From contig JALHOR010000002.1 of NCBI GenBank assembly GCA_022842885.1, forward strand, positions 52,127 to 116,126: 64,000 nucleotides of DNA, in the 5' to 3' direction. The notes beneath the pieces are model-generated. The model saw only the letters and a program-made list of their open reading frames with translations. It was not told the DNA's origin and searched no databases. The position numbers and the translations under genes are program-made. This DNA comes from Anaerolineae bacterium (lineage in GTDB: Bacteria > Chloroflexota > Anaerolineae > Aggregatilineales > Phototrophicaceae). Shown in pieces: positions 24,800 to 32,776 of this stretch. Each line of letters opens with the position of its first letter. The stretch's first letter is position 1.

Positions 24800-25273
24800 T
24801 CACGATACCGCACTCCCCCACTGGGTTAATTCCAACCGCTTCATGCTGGATAGCAGATATTTGTTGTAGCGGCTATTAGCATCACATCTGCCCGGCACAG
24901 TAATCGTTTTGGCGGTTAAATCCTGACTGGGAATGAGGTAAAACCAGAATAAGCCATTGGCAGCGATGCAAAACAGCAGAACCAGATCGGAATCGCCAAT
25001 ATCGGTCACGCCGTGCTTGTCGTTTTTTCTCAGGCGAAATTCAAATTTACCTCTCGAATTGAGACGCGCCGTTTTGACTTCCAATCGCACGAATTCGCCA
25101 GTGTGCTTGTCAGTCACATGCACATCGCCTGCATGTTTGCAGCGTGGCTTATGCACAGCAAAGCGATCACGCGGAATCATCTCCATGATGATTTGTTCGC
25201 CTAGCCAGCCGCGTATCTGAGTGTGTTGGGCGCGGTCAAGCTGGCTGAAAAGCCATTGCAGTTTAGTCGTCAT
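24800..25273 (-). CDS. PD-(D/E)XK-like nuclease
   Basis: 157 residues. The core AGDVHVTDKHTGEFVRLEVK gives Asp, then Glu-X-Lys, the restriction-endonuclease-like catalytic pattern. The preceding helix (QIRGWLGEQIIMEMI) fits the conserved Glu helix of Holliday-junction resolvases and related nucleases. The ATG overlaps the primase stop by four bases (ATGA), so translation is coupled. It probably processes replication or recombination intermediates of the element. Confidence 0.65.
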   Translation of the reverse strand: MTTKLQWLFSQLDRAQHTQIRGWLGEQIIMEMIPRDRFAVHKPRCKHAGDVHVTDKHTGEFVRLEVKTARLNSRGKFEFRLRKNDKHGVTDIGDSDLVLLFCIAANGLFWFYLIPSQDLTAKTITVPGRCDANSRYNKYLLSSMKRLELTQWGSAVS

Positions 25274-27498
25274 CTCAGACTCGCTCCAATCTGCCGAATG
25301 CGTTCATCCGACTGTAGGACAGCAATCAACATGCCAGCCGGGTTTTTTACACCGCTTCGCCGGGCAACGTAGTCCGCATTGCGCCGGACGCGCTCGTAGC
25401 CGTAGGTGGCAATGAGTTCGGCGGCTTTGCGTTTGGTGATAATCGGCTTGCCATCAACTTCCAAGCACCGCCGGATCTCATATATGTGTATATTGGTGTG
25501 ATCATCATCGGGCGTGGCTATATCCGATGTGCCTGTGACGCGCTGCGTGTCACACTGCGAATCAATATAGCGCAGCACGGCACGCGGGGATGTATGCTGC
25601 AACCATGCGCCGCTGAATTTGGCTAGGTTAGCCGCTGTAGCGTGTTGCCAACCGTTTGCCTCTTTGATCGCTTCTAAAACCAAATCAAGCCGATCACCTT
25701 GCGAATAATCCCGCCATTTTGCCTTTAGATTTGCCAGCGCCGGGCGCGACGGAATCAGGGGGGCAACACTCTGGGTAGCGCGGCGCTCCGGGCGCGATGG
25801 TTGGGGCATGGGCGCGACGGCGGCTCTTGCCCGGTCAAACTTCGCTTGGATATGCGTCGGGGCGTGCGCGGGCATTTTGGGCATATCCGGCAACGGCAGT
25901 TGTTTGTGGTGAGGCAACTCAAAATAAATATAGCTGCCCACTTGCCTTTTTACAGCAAGCTGCCTGCCCTGTGCTAAAAGTTTCATTGCCAGCGGTTTGA
26001 TGATCGGATATTTCTTGCCCAAATCATCTTGCAAGAAAACGCCCATAACGGGCTTATCTGCCCAAAAATTAATCTCATCCACATTGCTGAATATTCTTGC
26101 CTCTAAAAATTGTGGAGACCGTTTAATGCCTAATTCGGTTTCATAATTTTTGATGGTTTTACGATGAACGCCTATCCACTGCGATAACGTCTTGTTGGTG
26201 TATTGGGCGGGCTTGCGCTGAATTTTGCTGGCATACAGCGCCTTACGTGCCTCTTTCGCGGTGCTAATCTTCATGCTGGTGCTATAGCGGGGCAATGCCG
26301 CGCATTCAAGCCATTCTGCTACCTGATTCGGCGTTGGTAGCCGATACAGGTGGGGTTTTCTGCCTGTTTTTAATTTTTCCTGATTTTTTCCACCTACTGA
26401 GTCGCATACAGAATCAGTTTTTTCAGGAATCTGGGTAGCAACTTCGTAGTTTTTGGGATGGGGTGCGGGGAAACCCTTTTTGGCAGACAAGGCAGACAAG
26501 GCAGACAAGGCAGACAAGGCAGAATCGCGCCCGACCTTGCCGCGCAGTGCCAATACAACCTCTTTGGCGGTGACGAGTTGCCCCGATAGAAAGCCTTCAA
26601 GAAAAAGTGCATCCAATGTACGCCAAACGCACATCAAGCCCTGTTGGGACAATTTTTCGCGGGTTGCATCGGTTAGCTGACGTATCGGTTGCGTCCCGGA
26701 TAGGCGTGCCGGGCGGCTGTAGGCGCTTTTTATCGTCGCAATGCCTTCGCGCTCCCGCTGCCCAAAATTTTCCGGCTTTTTAGAGCGCAGCGGCGGCGCA
26801 ACGCTAAATGTTGGTAACAGCGCAGCGCCCAACTGCCGTGCTGATATGCCCCGATCCCGTGCGTAGATCGCTGTGGCAAATAAAGCCTCATTTCTGGACC
26901 CTCGTTTCGTTGTTTCAGCCTGATACCGTTCCCAAAGCGGTGTAACGTTGGCTGATGATGTAGCAGCCGCCGATTGTGCAGCGGGCGCGGGTGATGCATC
27001 CGACGTGGTTTCGCCCTTTGCCCACATATAAATCTGCCCATAACCGTGCTGATCCAGCGTTACCGTCGATAAATCTGTTTCCAGCCAATAGCCCGGACTC
27101 GGTGGTGCGACCACTTGCTGCCCGGTGTATTGCAAATCTACCCCTGAAAATCGTTTACCGATTGCCATTACGCCGCTGGCAAGCTGGAAATAAAAGTGGG
27201 CAGCGCCCGATGGTGTGCGGACCCGGCGTGTTTGTGCCAGCGCCGGAAAATCGCTTAAAAATTTCTGGACTAATTCTGGTAAATCAATATCCAGAACCAA
27301 AAGATTGCCGCTGCGCTGCCCGCACAGTATCCCTATCCCATTGCAATCTTTGGCGAAATATTGTTCAATGGAGTCAGGCGTGGCAAGGGGTAGACTCTCC
27401 CACGCCTTCCACACTGGCACTTTATCCCGCACGGGCAAAATGACCCAACCCATGCGGGTGTACTCGTGGGCAGCCTCTAGTAATTGTGTTTTATCCAT
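25270..27498 (-). CDS. Primase-polymerase (prim-pol domain) replication protein
   Basis: 742 residues. The N-terminal prim-pol domain (about 1-155) has the metal site LLVLDID (Asp70, Asp72), SGAAHFYF with His101, and FSGVDLQYTGQQVVAPPS, all typical of bifunctional primase/polymerases of plasmids and AICEs. The central part contains an LSA tripeptide repeat and a helix-turn-helix-like stretch (NKTLSQWIGVHRKTIKNYET). The C-terminal 200 residues are helical and basic. No helicase P-loop is fused. It is the best candidate for the element's replication initiator. Confidence 0.85.
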   Translation of the reverse strand: MDKTQLLEAAHEYTRMGWVILPVRDKVPVWKAWESLPLATPDSIEQYFAKDCNGIGILCGQRSGNLLVLDIDLPELVQKFLSDFPALAQTRRVRTPSGAAHFYFQLASGVMAIGKRFSGVDLQYTGQQVVAPPSPGYWLETDLSTVTLDQHGYGQIYMWAKGETTSDASPAPAAQSAAATSSANVTPLWERYQAETTKRGSRNEALFATAIYARDRGISARQLGAALLPTFSVAPPLRSKKPENFGQREREGIATIKSAYSRPARLSGTQPIRQLTDATREKLSQQGLMCVWRTLDALFLEGFLSGQLVTAKEVVLALRGKVGRDSALSALSALSALSAKKGFPAPHPKNYEVATQIPEKTDSVCDSVGGKNQEKLKTGRKPHLYRLPTPNQVAEWLECAALPRYSTSMKISTAKEARKALYASKIQRKPAQYTNKTLSQWIGVHRKTIKNYETELGIKRSPQFLEARIFSNVDEINFWADKPVMGVFLQDDLGKKYPIIKPLAMKLLAQGRQLAVKRQVGSYIYFELPHHKQLPLPDMPKMPAHAPTHIQAKFDRARAAVAPMPQPSRPERRATQSVAPLIPSRPALANLKAKWRDYSQGDRLDLVLEAIKEANGWQHATAANLAKFSGAWLQHTSPRAVLRYIDSQCDTQRVTGTSDIATPDDDHTNIHIYEIRRCLEVDGKPIITKRKAAELIATYGYERVRRNADYVARRSGVKNPAGMLIAVLQSDERIRQIGASLR
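26478..26525. repeat. Short 9-bp tandem repeat inside the primase gene
   Basis: The unit GGCAGACAA occurs four times in a row and then partly a fifth time. In the gene it encodes LSALSALSALSALSA. Its length is a multiple of three, so copy-number change would keep the frame. Confidence 0.75.
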
Positions 27499-27593
27499 AT
27501 CTCACAATCCTGTGTTATCGTTAAATTGCCCGGTGGCTCACGCCAATGAACCACCCGGCGGTAAGTCTTTGCTTGGCGACAGACGCTTGTTCC
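27499..27593. other. Gap before the primase gene
   Basis: 95 bases. An imperfect hairpin (GCCCGGTGG / CCACCCGGC, one mismatch) lies at about 27528-27560. It may be a processing or attenuating structure within the operon. No gene was found. Confidence 0.3.
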
Positions 27594-27866
27594 TTAAACT
27601 GGGTCGTCTGTCGCTTGTTGACTCGGCTTATGCAGGATGAAAACCATCTCTACATGCCGATCCGTTTTGACTTCGTACTGTGTAACCAGACGAAAGCCTT
27701 CATTTAACGCCATATCCAAATCTTTTTCGGATTGCTCTACCATTGCCTGAAAAGATTTTTGGCGTTTTTCGTGATGTGACACACTTTCAGGCACACCTGC
27801 CGAAATAAACTGCGCTTCATATTGGTTGGTCATGAAGACCGTTGGTATTGAAATTTGTTTAATCAT
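27594..27866 (-). CDS. Small hypothetical protein of the left operon
   Basis: 90 residues, soluble and helical in the middle (EKRQKSFQAMVEQSEKDLDM) with beta-like ends. No family recognised. Its ATG overlaps the stop of the upstream gene as ATGA, so it is translated in the same operon. Confidence 0.6.
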   Translation of the reverse strand: MIKQISIPTVFMTNQYEAQFISAGVPESVSHHEKRQKSFQAMVEQSEKDLDMALNEGFRLVTQYEVKTDRHVEMVFILHKPSQQATDDPV

Positions 27867-28081
27867 GATCCCACCTTTATTTCTGGTTGATCGTCTAGGT
27901 ACAAGTAGTAACCTAGAATTGGTTGGGTAAAGCCGGGGGCATCATCGAATACCACATCAATGTAATCCCAAAACGGCAATTCATCGCTTTTAACTGTGCC
28001 ATACACGCGCTTTTCTTCGCCAGTGGTGTTGTGTACCATCAGCATAAACACACGATCCCCTTTTTTCAGTCGGTTGGGCAT
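27863..28081 (-). CDS. Small hypothetical protein of the left operon
   Basis: 72 residues, beta-rich (GDRVFMLMVHN, KRVYGTVKSDE, YIDVVFDD), perhaps an SH3- or OB-like small barrel. No family recognised. It starts at the stop of the exonuclease gene with a TAATG overlap and ends with ATGA into the next. Confidence 0.6.
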   Translation of the reverse strand: MPNRLKKGDRVFMLMVHNTTGEEKRVYGTVKSDELPFWDYIDVVFDDAPGFTQPILGYYLYLDDQPEIKVGS

Positions 28082-28680
28082 TAGGCACTTTCCCCGACAA
28101 AATGCTTGCCCTTGTCTTCAACTATGCCTCGACAGACTAAGCGGGTGTCTAGGCAGTCACCTAAGGCCCGATGCGCCCCAAACGGTTCGCTCCGGTAGTA
28201 ACGCACGGCAGTTTCCAATTTTTGCCAGCGGTAATCCTGATGGTAGGGATTCCAATCACCAAAAATCTCAGAAAATGCTTCCATACAGCACCAAAATGTA
28301 GCCTGTAGTGCTTTCCAATCAGGCTGTGGCATATTCCATGCTTTTGACGATTGATACATCAGTTTTCGGTCAAAATCCGCGTTATAAACCACGATGTCTT
28401 TGCCAGTAATCACGGTTGCGACTTGTTGCCACACGGTTTGCCAACTTGCCGCATTAGCAACATGGGTATTCGTTATGCCGTGTATGCTGATTGCCGCTAC
28501 CGGAATCGTGCCAAGAGGCTTAACGAGAGTATTCAGGAGTGGTTCGCCATCCGCATTAATGATGGCAATCTCACAGATTTCATCCTTATACCCGATACCC
28601 GTTGTCTCTGTATCCAAGATGAGATACTCGCCTTTTTTGAGCATCTCCCGAAATGCGATAGTCTCTGGACTAAAATTCAT
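28081..28680 (-). CDS. DEDD-family 3'-5' exonuclease (DnaQ-like)
   Basis: 199 residues from the ATG at 28680. Exo I is YLILDTETTG, Exo II is VVYNADFDRKLM and Exo III is GAHRALGDCLDT, so all four acidic residues and the active-site His are present. The ribosome site GAGGA and the first bases lie in a 54-bp sequence that is repeated before the gene at 29429. It could proofread for the primase-polymerase or degrade nucleic acid. Confidence 0.85.
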   Translation of the reverse strand: MNFSPETIAFREMLKKGEYLILDTETTGIGYKDEICEIAIINADGEPLLNTLVKPLGTIPVAAISIHGITNTHVANAASWQTVWQQVATVITGKDIVVYNADFDRKLMYQSSKAWNMPQPDWKALQATFWCCMEAFSEIFGDWNPYHQDYRWQKLETAVRYYRSEPFGAHRALGDCLDTRLVCRGIVEDKGKHFVGESA

Positions 28681-28729
28681 CGTTACCAATTCCTCGCTTT
28701 CAATTTAGACTTATCAAGTTCGTTAGCGT
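28676..28729 (-). repeat. Duplicated gene leader, copy A
   Basis: 54 bases matching 29425-29478 at 53 positions. On the minus strand it covers the last 49 bases of the untranslated leader, the ribosome site and the start ATG with two following bases. A small dyad (GACAC...GTGTC) lies directly upstream. Confidence 0.85.
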
Positions 28730-28754
28730 GACACTTTTTCACGGTGTCATTGAT

Positions 28755-29429
28755 TTATTCCCCTTCAAACCAATCATCATCATCGTGCCAGTTGTCATAA
28801 TGTGACCCTGAATCGTCGCACATGATGCGCTCCACTGGCTTGTACTGATCCAGCATTTGCTGTTTCTTCTCATCAGGCAGTTGATCCCACGACTGAAACA
28901 GTTTGAGCAATTCCCATTCGTTAAATTCAATTCCCCGCTTGTGATATTTGAGCGCCCGCTTCAATGACCGTAGCGGATTGTTTATTCGTAGAAATTTCCC
29001 CGTTTTCTCACCTATATTTTCATCTGCCAAAACCTTGTTGGGCGCCACCAACACCGCCCGGCAAATGTCCATGTCGAAATCTTCCAATATGTCATCGGGG
29101 AACGATTGCCACTTCGGATTCGGCTTAATGATTTGTATGGGTAAATCACCTCTATTGCCCGGGGTTAATAAGTACACAGTCTCATTTACCGATTCGAGAA
29201 GGTATCGCCCCATATTCAAAATATCATGGCTGATGCTTTCTGCTGCCCGTTCACTGACTGCGAAAATATCCACATCATTCGGTTGGATGATGTGATCATC
29301 CTCAAAAACTGCCATGTATGCGGCATAGCTGCCCGCAATATAGCCGCGCCCGTTGCGGATAGTTTCGTAAATATCCCTAATCTCATCAAAACCGCGTTTG
29401 ACGCTTCGCTCTGTGATGTATTCGTTCAT
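28755..29429 (-). CDS. Nucleotidyltransferase-fold protein
   Basis: 224 residues from the ATG at 29429. The segment GYIAGSYAAYMAVF followed by PNDVDIFAVS fits the Gly-Ser helix and the Asp-X-Asp metal site of the polymerase-beta-type nucleotidyltransferases. The remainder is helical and the C-terminus very acidic (WHDDDDWFEGE). No toxin-antitoxin partner of the HEPN type is beside it. It carries the same 54-bp leader as the exonuclease gene, suggesting shared control. Confidence 0.6.
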   Translation of the reverse strand: MNEYITERSVKRGFDEIRDIYETIRNGRGYIAGSYAAYMAVFEDDHIIQPNDVDIFAVSERAAESISHDILNMGRYLLESVNETVYLLTPGNRGDLPIQIIKPNPKWQSFPDDILEDFDMDICRAVLVAPNKVLADENIGEKTGKFLRINNPLRSLKRALKYHKRGIEFNEWELLKLFQSWDQLPDEKKQQMLDQYKPVERIMCDDSGSHYDNWHDDDDWFEGE

Positions 29430-29478
29430 CGTTACCACTTCCTCGCTTTCAATTTAGACTTATCAAGTTCGTTAGCGT
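29425..29478 (-). repeat. Duplicated gene leader, copy B
   Basis: Second copy of the 54-base leader (see 28676-28729). A perfect hairpin AACGCC-TTTT-GGCGTT (29479-29494) lies just upstream. Its first bases overlap the end of the small zinc-ribbon frame. Confidence 0.85.
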
Positions 29479-29603
29479 AACGCCTTTTGGCGTTTTCTCA
29501 GGGCAGCATTCCGACAGGCTGCATTGCAGAATGACCGGCTCTTGCGTCGTTCCGGTGGCAACGGTTCGCCACACTGCCGACATACCCGCGCCCGCCGCCC
29601 TAT
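29472..29603 (-). CDS. Small zinc-ribbon protein with a probable ATA start
   Basis: 43 codons. The sequence VCRQCGEPLPPERRKSRSFC followed by NAAC has the Cys-X2-Cys...Cys-X3-Cys pattern and basic tail of a known type of tiny zinc-ribbon protein. There is no ATG, GTG or TTG ahead of the first Cys pair. The codon ATA at 29603 overlaps the upstream stop as ATAG, the exact counterpart of the ATGA overlaps used elsewhere in this operon. So a coupled AUA start or a sequence error (ATG) is likely. Confidence 0.5.
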   Translation of the reverse strand: MGRRARVCRQCGEPLPPERRKSRSFCNAACRNAALRKRQKALR

Positions 29604-30589
29604 GCTAAAGGGGCAGCTTCTGCTGTATCCTCATCTTCCACTTTGGGTAAATTTGCCATTGCTTTGACTCGTGCGTTCTGGGCGCGTGCCTCTTGCTTTG
29701 CCAGCTTGTCAGCGATGATGGCAGTAATGACCGTTGCGCCCGCCGCGTCAATTTCAGCCGCATGGGGATCATCGGTGGCAGCCGCCCGCGCTTCCATTTG
29801 TGCCACAATTTCTACTGTGCGAATGGCAACATACCGCGAAAGTCCTTGTGCGCTCAACACCGCCGCCGCCGCAAACAATAAACCGCCTGCCCATGTGAGG
29901 ATGGTCAATAAGTCGGACTGGGTAACGATGGTCACGAGCGCGTCATACCATGCGCCCGGCGTGGCTTGAATGACGCTTTTCATGCTGCCTGCTAATGCCA
30001 GCGCCAAAATTGTGAAGGTGACAATATTTAAGAGGACTTTGTAGCGATGTGCCGGGCTGTGTTCCTGCGCTTGCCAGTTCTCCCCGATGCCCGCCGTGTA
30101 TGCCGCATTTGTCAGCCAGATTCGGAATGACCATTTTTGTGACCGCGCTGCAATATAGCCCGCGCTGTGTTCCACATAATGCACCTGAAATTCCAACACC
30201 AGATTTAGCAGCACCAGCGCCGCCGCCGCGAAACTTGCTAATGCATAATCCGCTTCAAACAACGCGATTCCATGCACCACGCGCTGATGTTCCACAATGA
30301 GCAGCAGCACTAGCACCAGTGGCACACCCAAACTCACGATAATCGTCTGGGAGAACGTCAACAGCGTTTCACCTGTTGAAATGATGAATTCCAGCAGACG
30401 GGGATAGAACGCATTCCAGCGATCCGCAAACGTTGCCGGCTTTTCATCCTGTGCCAGTGATTGCAGCCGGGCGCGTTCTGCCGATTGAATTTCAGCGATT
30501 TTGCGCCGTTCATTCACAGATAATACAATGCCGTGTTGGGCGGCAAAATTTTCTGCGTCTTGCATCGTGCTAAATTGAGGAATGTTCAC
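29600..30589 (-). CDS. Multi-pass membrane protein of unknown function
   Basis: 329 residues with a GTG start behind GGAGTGAGG. The N-terminus is soluble, with a repeat-like FSTMQDAENFAAQHGIVLS. About four or five hydrophobic helices follow between 75 and 265, and a charged helical C-terminus faces the cytoplasm. It differs from all other membrane proteins in the element by size. No family recognised. Confidence 0.6.
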   Translation of the reverse strand: MNIPQFSTMQDAENFAAQHGIVLSVNERRKIAEIQSAERARLQSLAQDEKPATFADRWNAFYPRLLEFIISTGETLLTFSQTIIVSLGVPLVLVLLLIVEHQRVVHGIALFEADYALASFAAAALVLLNLVLEFQVHYVEHSAGYIAARSQKWSFRIWLTNAAYTAGIGENWQAQEHSPAHRYKVLLNIVTFTILALALAGSMKSVIQATPGAWYDALVTIVTQSDLLTILTWAGGLLFAAAAVLSAQGLSRYVAIRTVEIVAQMEARAAATDDPHAAEIDAAGATVITAIIADKLAKQEARAQNARVKAMANLPKVEDEDTAEAAPLA

Positions 30590-30605
30590 GCCTCACTCCA
30601 TTTCG

Positions 30606-31187
30606 CTAATAGGGAATGTCTTCAATATCAGGAAATCTCGCTGCGCGTTCAATTTGGTTTTCTGTTTCCAGTTCCATGAACGCCTGACTCAAGAACGCCG
30701 CAAATCGGGGCAGTTCCTCTACGATGAAAATGTCCTGAGACGGGTCAAAAATCTCAAAAAGTTCAGGATTAGACACCAGATAGATTGTTTCAGTGTGGTA
30801 ATGGGCAGTGTTTTGAGGTGTGACCTCTAACCAATACCCTGTCTCAAAGGTGTAGTACATTTCGAGAGTGACCGCTTGATCGCCTGAATAGACGTTTATG
30901 CCAGCAACAGGCAATTCTTCTGAATAATATGTTGTGTCAGGTATGGCGAAGGGCGTGCATAGAAATGACGCCGTGTTCATTTCCTTTTTCACCACAAACT
31001 CTTGCCAGTTGTCACGGTTTAACACATCGTCCACATCCCCAAGAATGTGAATGTGTTCCCCGCTTGCGATAATCCCCGCCATAACAGCCCGGCGGTAAAG
31101 AATCACTAGACGATCATTCACCGCCGCGCATGACGACGTATCGTATGAGACATACTCTGCTATGTTGGACACTGTGATTGTGTTCAT
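30606..31187 (-). CDS. Hypothetical soluble protein
   Basis: 193 residues, acidic, with alternating strands and no transmembrane segment. No family recognised. It starts with an ATGA overlap on the upstream gene and stands 16 bases before the membrane-protein gene. Confidence 0.6.
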   Translation of the reverse strand: MNTITVSNIAEYVSYDTSSCAAVNDRLVILYRRAVMAGIIASGEHIHILGDVDDVLNRDNWQEFVVKKEMNTASFLCTPFAIPDTTYYSEELPVAGINVYSGDQAVTLEMYYTFETGYWLEVTPQNTAHYHTETIYLVSNPELFEIFDPSQDIFIVEELPRFAAFLSQAFMELETENQIERAARFPDIEDIPY

Positions 31188-31441
31188 TCTTCGCTTGCTT
31201 CCTTTCTGTTGACTCTTCTAAGATGTTGAATGAAATTCAGGACATGGAAAGTGAAGTAAGAAGTCGTGAAGACAATTGCCAATTGGCTTATAAACTCATT
31301 CCACTCATCTGAGTTCAATTCGGCAGTTACCACACAGCCCAACAAAAATCCTGCAAACATGATGATGTAATCGCCTGCCATCTTTTGTATCAAGCGTTCT
31401 TCCTTGACGAGTTCCCAATAGATTTCCCACTTGGTTTTCAC
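31184..31441 (-). CDS. Small two-helix membrane protein
   Basis: 85 residues from a GTG at 31441, which overlaps the upstream stop as GTGA; the longer frame to 31471 ignores this coupling. Two hydrophobic helices (YIIMFAGFLLGCVV and LAIVFTTSYFTFHVL) are joined by an acidic loop. Part of a run of tiny membrane-protein genes. Confidence 0.6.
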   Translation of the reverse strand: MKTKWEIYWELVKEERLIQKMAGDYIIMFAGFLLGCVVTAELNSDEWNEFISQLAIVFTTSYFTFHVLNFIQHLRRVNRKEASEE

Positions 31442-31653
31442 GGGCGTGCCTCCAATGCCAAAACCAAGCATGTCTCATGGTCATATTCGCAATCTCGGTA
31501 CGCTTCAATGGCGGCGATGAGCGCCTCGTGTTCATAGGCGTTCTCCTCAACAGCCATCAACCAAAACATGAAGACCGTGAAAACGATAATGACGACTATG
31601 AAAAAAGGTTCTTTGAACCTATCGCTCATAAAGTAGCTTGTCAGTTTGTTCAT
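31438..31653 (-). CDS. Small single-pass membrane protein
   Basis: 71 residues from the ATG at 31653 (ATGA overlap). One strong helix (PFFIVVIIVFTVFMFWLMA) is followed by an acidic outer segment with two Cys (YRDCEYDHETC) that could form a disulfide. Function unknown. Confidence 0.6.
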   Translation of the reverse strand: MNKLTSYFMSDRFKEPFFIVVIIVFTVFMFWLMAVEENAYEHEALIAAIEAYRDCEYDHETCLVLALEARP

Positions 31654-32024
31654 AGGAACATTTTCACCAGTAGTTTGCCGACCAACTTGCCCAAAAAAAT
31701 GCCAATGGCAATTGCAACCGTGAATGGCATCAAGCAAGTCATGAGATTCTCAGCATAGGCGTAAATCGCAATCACCACGTCATAGTTGTAGCCGTCTGGT
31801 GGGTTGGCTGGCGGCTGAATGAAGAAAATCCCCGCCAGAAGCACGAACACAATAAGCACTAGCGTCACAATTCCTATTAAAGTGTTTCGCTGTTCGTTTT
31901 TCTGCTTGTCACGCTTGCGTTTGGGCTTTTCCTCAACTTGATAATCCAATTCAACATCCATTGGATCATCAATAACATCAAACTGTGACCCGCTGCGTGT
32001 CACATCGTCATTCGGTTTGCTCAT
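31650..32024 (-). CDS. Small two-helix membrane protein with acidic-basic N-terminus
   Basis: 124 residues from the ATG at 32024; the codon before it is TTG. The soluble N-terminus changes from acidic to a basic patch (KPKRKRDKQK) before the first helix (LIGIVTLVLIVFVLLAGIFF). A second helix ends the protein. The basic patch fits a cytoplasmic N-terminus. It overlaps the upstream gene by 17 bases. Confidence 0.6.
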   Translation of the reverse strand: MSKPNDDVTRSGSQFDVIDDPMDVELDYQVEEKPKRKRDKQKNEQRNTLIGIVTLVLIVFVLLAGIFFIQPPANPPDGYNYDVVIAIYAYAENLMTCLMPFTVAIAIGIFLGKLVGKLLVKMFL

Positions 32025-32172
32025 CAAGTTTGCGTCCTTCCTGCATAGCCAGCGCCACCATGAATAACATGAAGCACCCTGCGATGAATGAAATATTGAA
32101 CGTGGTGTAGACGGAGATTGCGAACATCATCCCTGTCACGAACCCTCTATTAAATTTTTCGTGATAGCTCAT
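32008..32172 (-). CDS. Small membrane protein
   Basis: 54 residues from the ATG at 32172 (MSYHEKFNRGFVTGMMFAIS). One long hydrophobic stretch, perhaps two short helices, with a charged C-terminus. The frame is open to 32265, but the ATGA overlap with the 28-codon gene and the good fit of MSYHEK as a start favour this choice. Confidence 0.55.
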   Translation of the reverse strand: MSYHEKFNRGFVTGMMFAISVYTTFNISFIAGCFMLFMVALAMQEGRKLDEQTE

Positions 32173-32255
32173 TGGTGTTCCTGTCTCACGGCAATCACCA
32201 TGACGATTGCGAACACAATCACCACGATATACCCGATTAGGTCTAGCATCATCAT
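32169..32255 (-). CDS. 28-residue membrane microprotein
   Basis: MMMLDLIGYIVVIVFAIVMV followed by IAVRQEHQ: almost one transmembrane helix. It starts at the stop of the upstream gene (GATGATGATG) and ends as ATGA into the next, the same coupling as its neighbours. That coupling is the main reason to accept such a short gene. Confidence 0.5.
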   Translation of the reverse strand: MMMLDLIGYIVVIVFAIVMVIAVRQEHQ

Positions 32256-32503
32256 CGCCCAACACCTTTCGGCTGGAATGTGATCTTCACATCGGCAAAC
32301 GTCGGTACGGTGGTCATGGCGTGCAGGCGCTCCATGAGGATGTGATTTTCGTCGTGGCTATCCTCACCGTCATCACCATGCCAACTAACGGTGAGATCGA
32401 ATGGCATCCCCGCCGCCAGTGCATCTTTGAGATTTTCAAAGATGTTTTGCAGCCGCAGTGATTCACTTTCATTGTTCTGATTAAATGTGTAGGTTTCGGT
32501 CAT
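32252..32503 (-). CDS. Small hypothetical soluble protein
   Basis: 83 residues from the ATG at 32503 (ATGA overlap with the HTH gene); the frame is open further to 32566 but that part overlaps the HTH gene. Central acidic, His-containing loop (SWHGDDGEDSHDENH). No family recognised. Confidence 0.55.
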   Translation of the reverse strand: MTETYTFNQNNESESLRLQNIFENLKDALAAGMPFDLTVSWHGDDGEDSHDENHILMERLHAMTTVPTFADVKITFQPKGVGR

Positions 32504-32703
32504 GCGCTTTCGCCTTCTGCGGGAACTACTACCGCTTTTACTTTCAAACGGTGGATTTTCATCCAAAACGAGACCGCGCCTTGAGTTACCCCTAGCGCCC
32601 GCGCTGCCTTGGTGATGTTGCCTTCTCGCTCGATAGTGTCAATCAATATCTTGCGTATAGGCTGCCCCTTTTCTTTTTCGATTAGCGCCGCTGTTCGTTT
32701 CAT
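32500..32703 (-). CDS. Small helix-turn-helix protein, first gene of the left operon
   Basis: 67 residues. The segment EREGNITKAARALGVTQGAV is a Fis-like/HTH_8-type motif. The basic C-terminus may contact DNA. It is the first gene behind a near-consensus promoter and faces the XRE repressor gene, so it may act as the opposing (Cro-like) regulator. GGAG lies about 14 bases before the ATG, a rather long spacing. Confidence 0.7.
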   Translation of the reverse strand: MKRTAALIEKEKGQPIRKILIDTIEREGNITKAARALGVTQGAVSFWMKIHRLKVKAVVVPAEGESA

Positions 32704-32776
32704 TATTTTTTATTCTACTCCTTAGAAGTATTAGTAATGGATGCGGATAAAGAAAAACTAGAAGTTTATGTAATGA

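Noticed and set aside
28676..29494. Integron attC sites in the duplicated leaders
   Set aside because: The expected RYYYAAC and GTTRRRY boxes are not both present, and no integron integrase is near.
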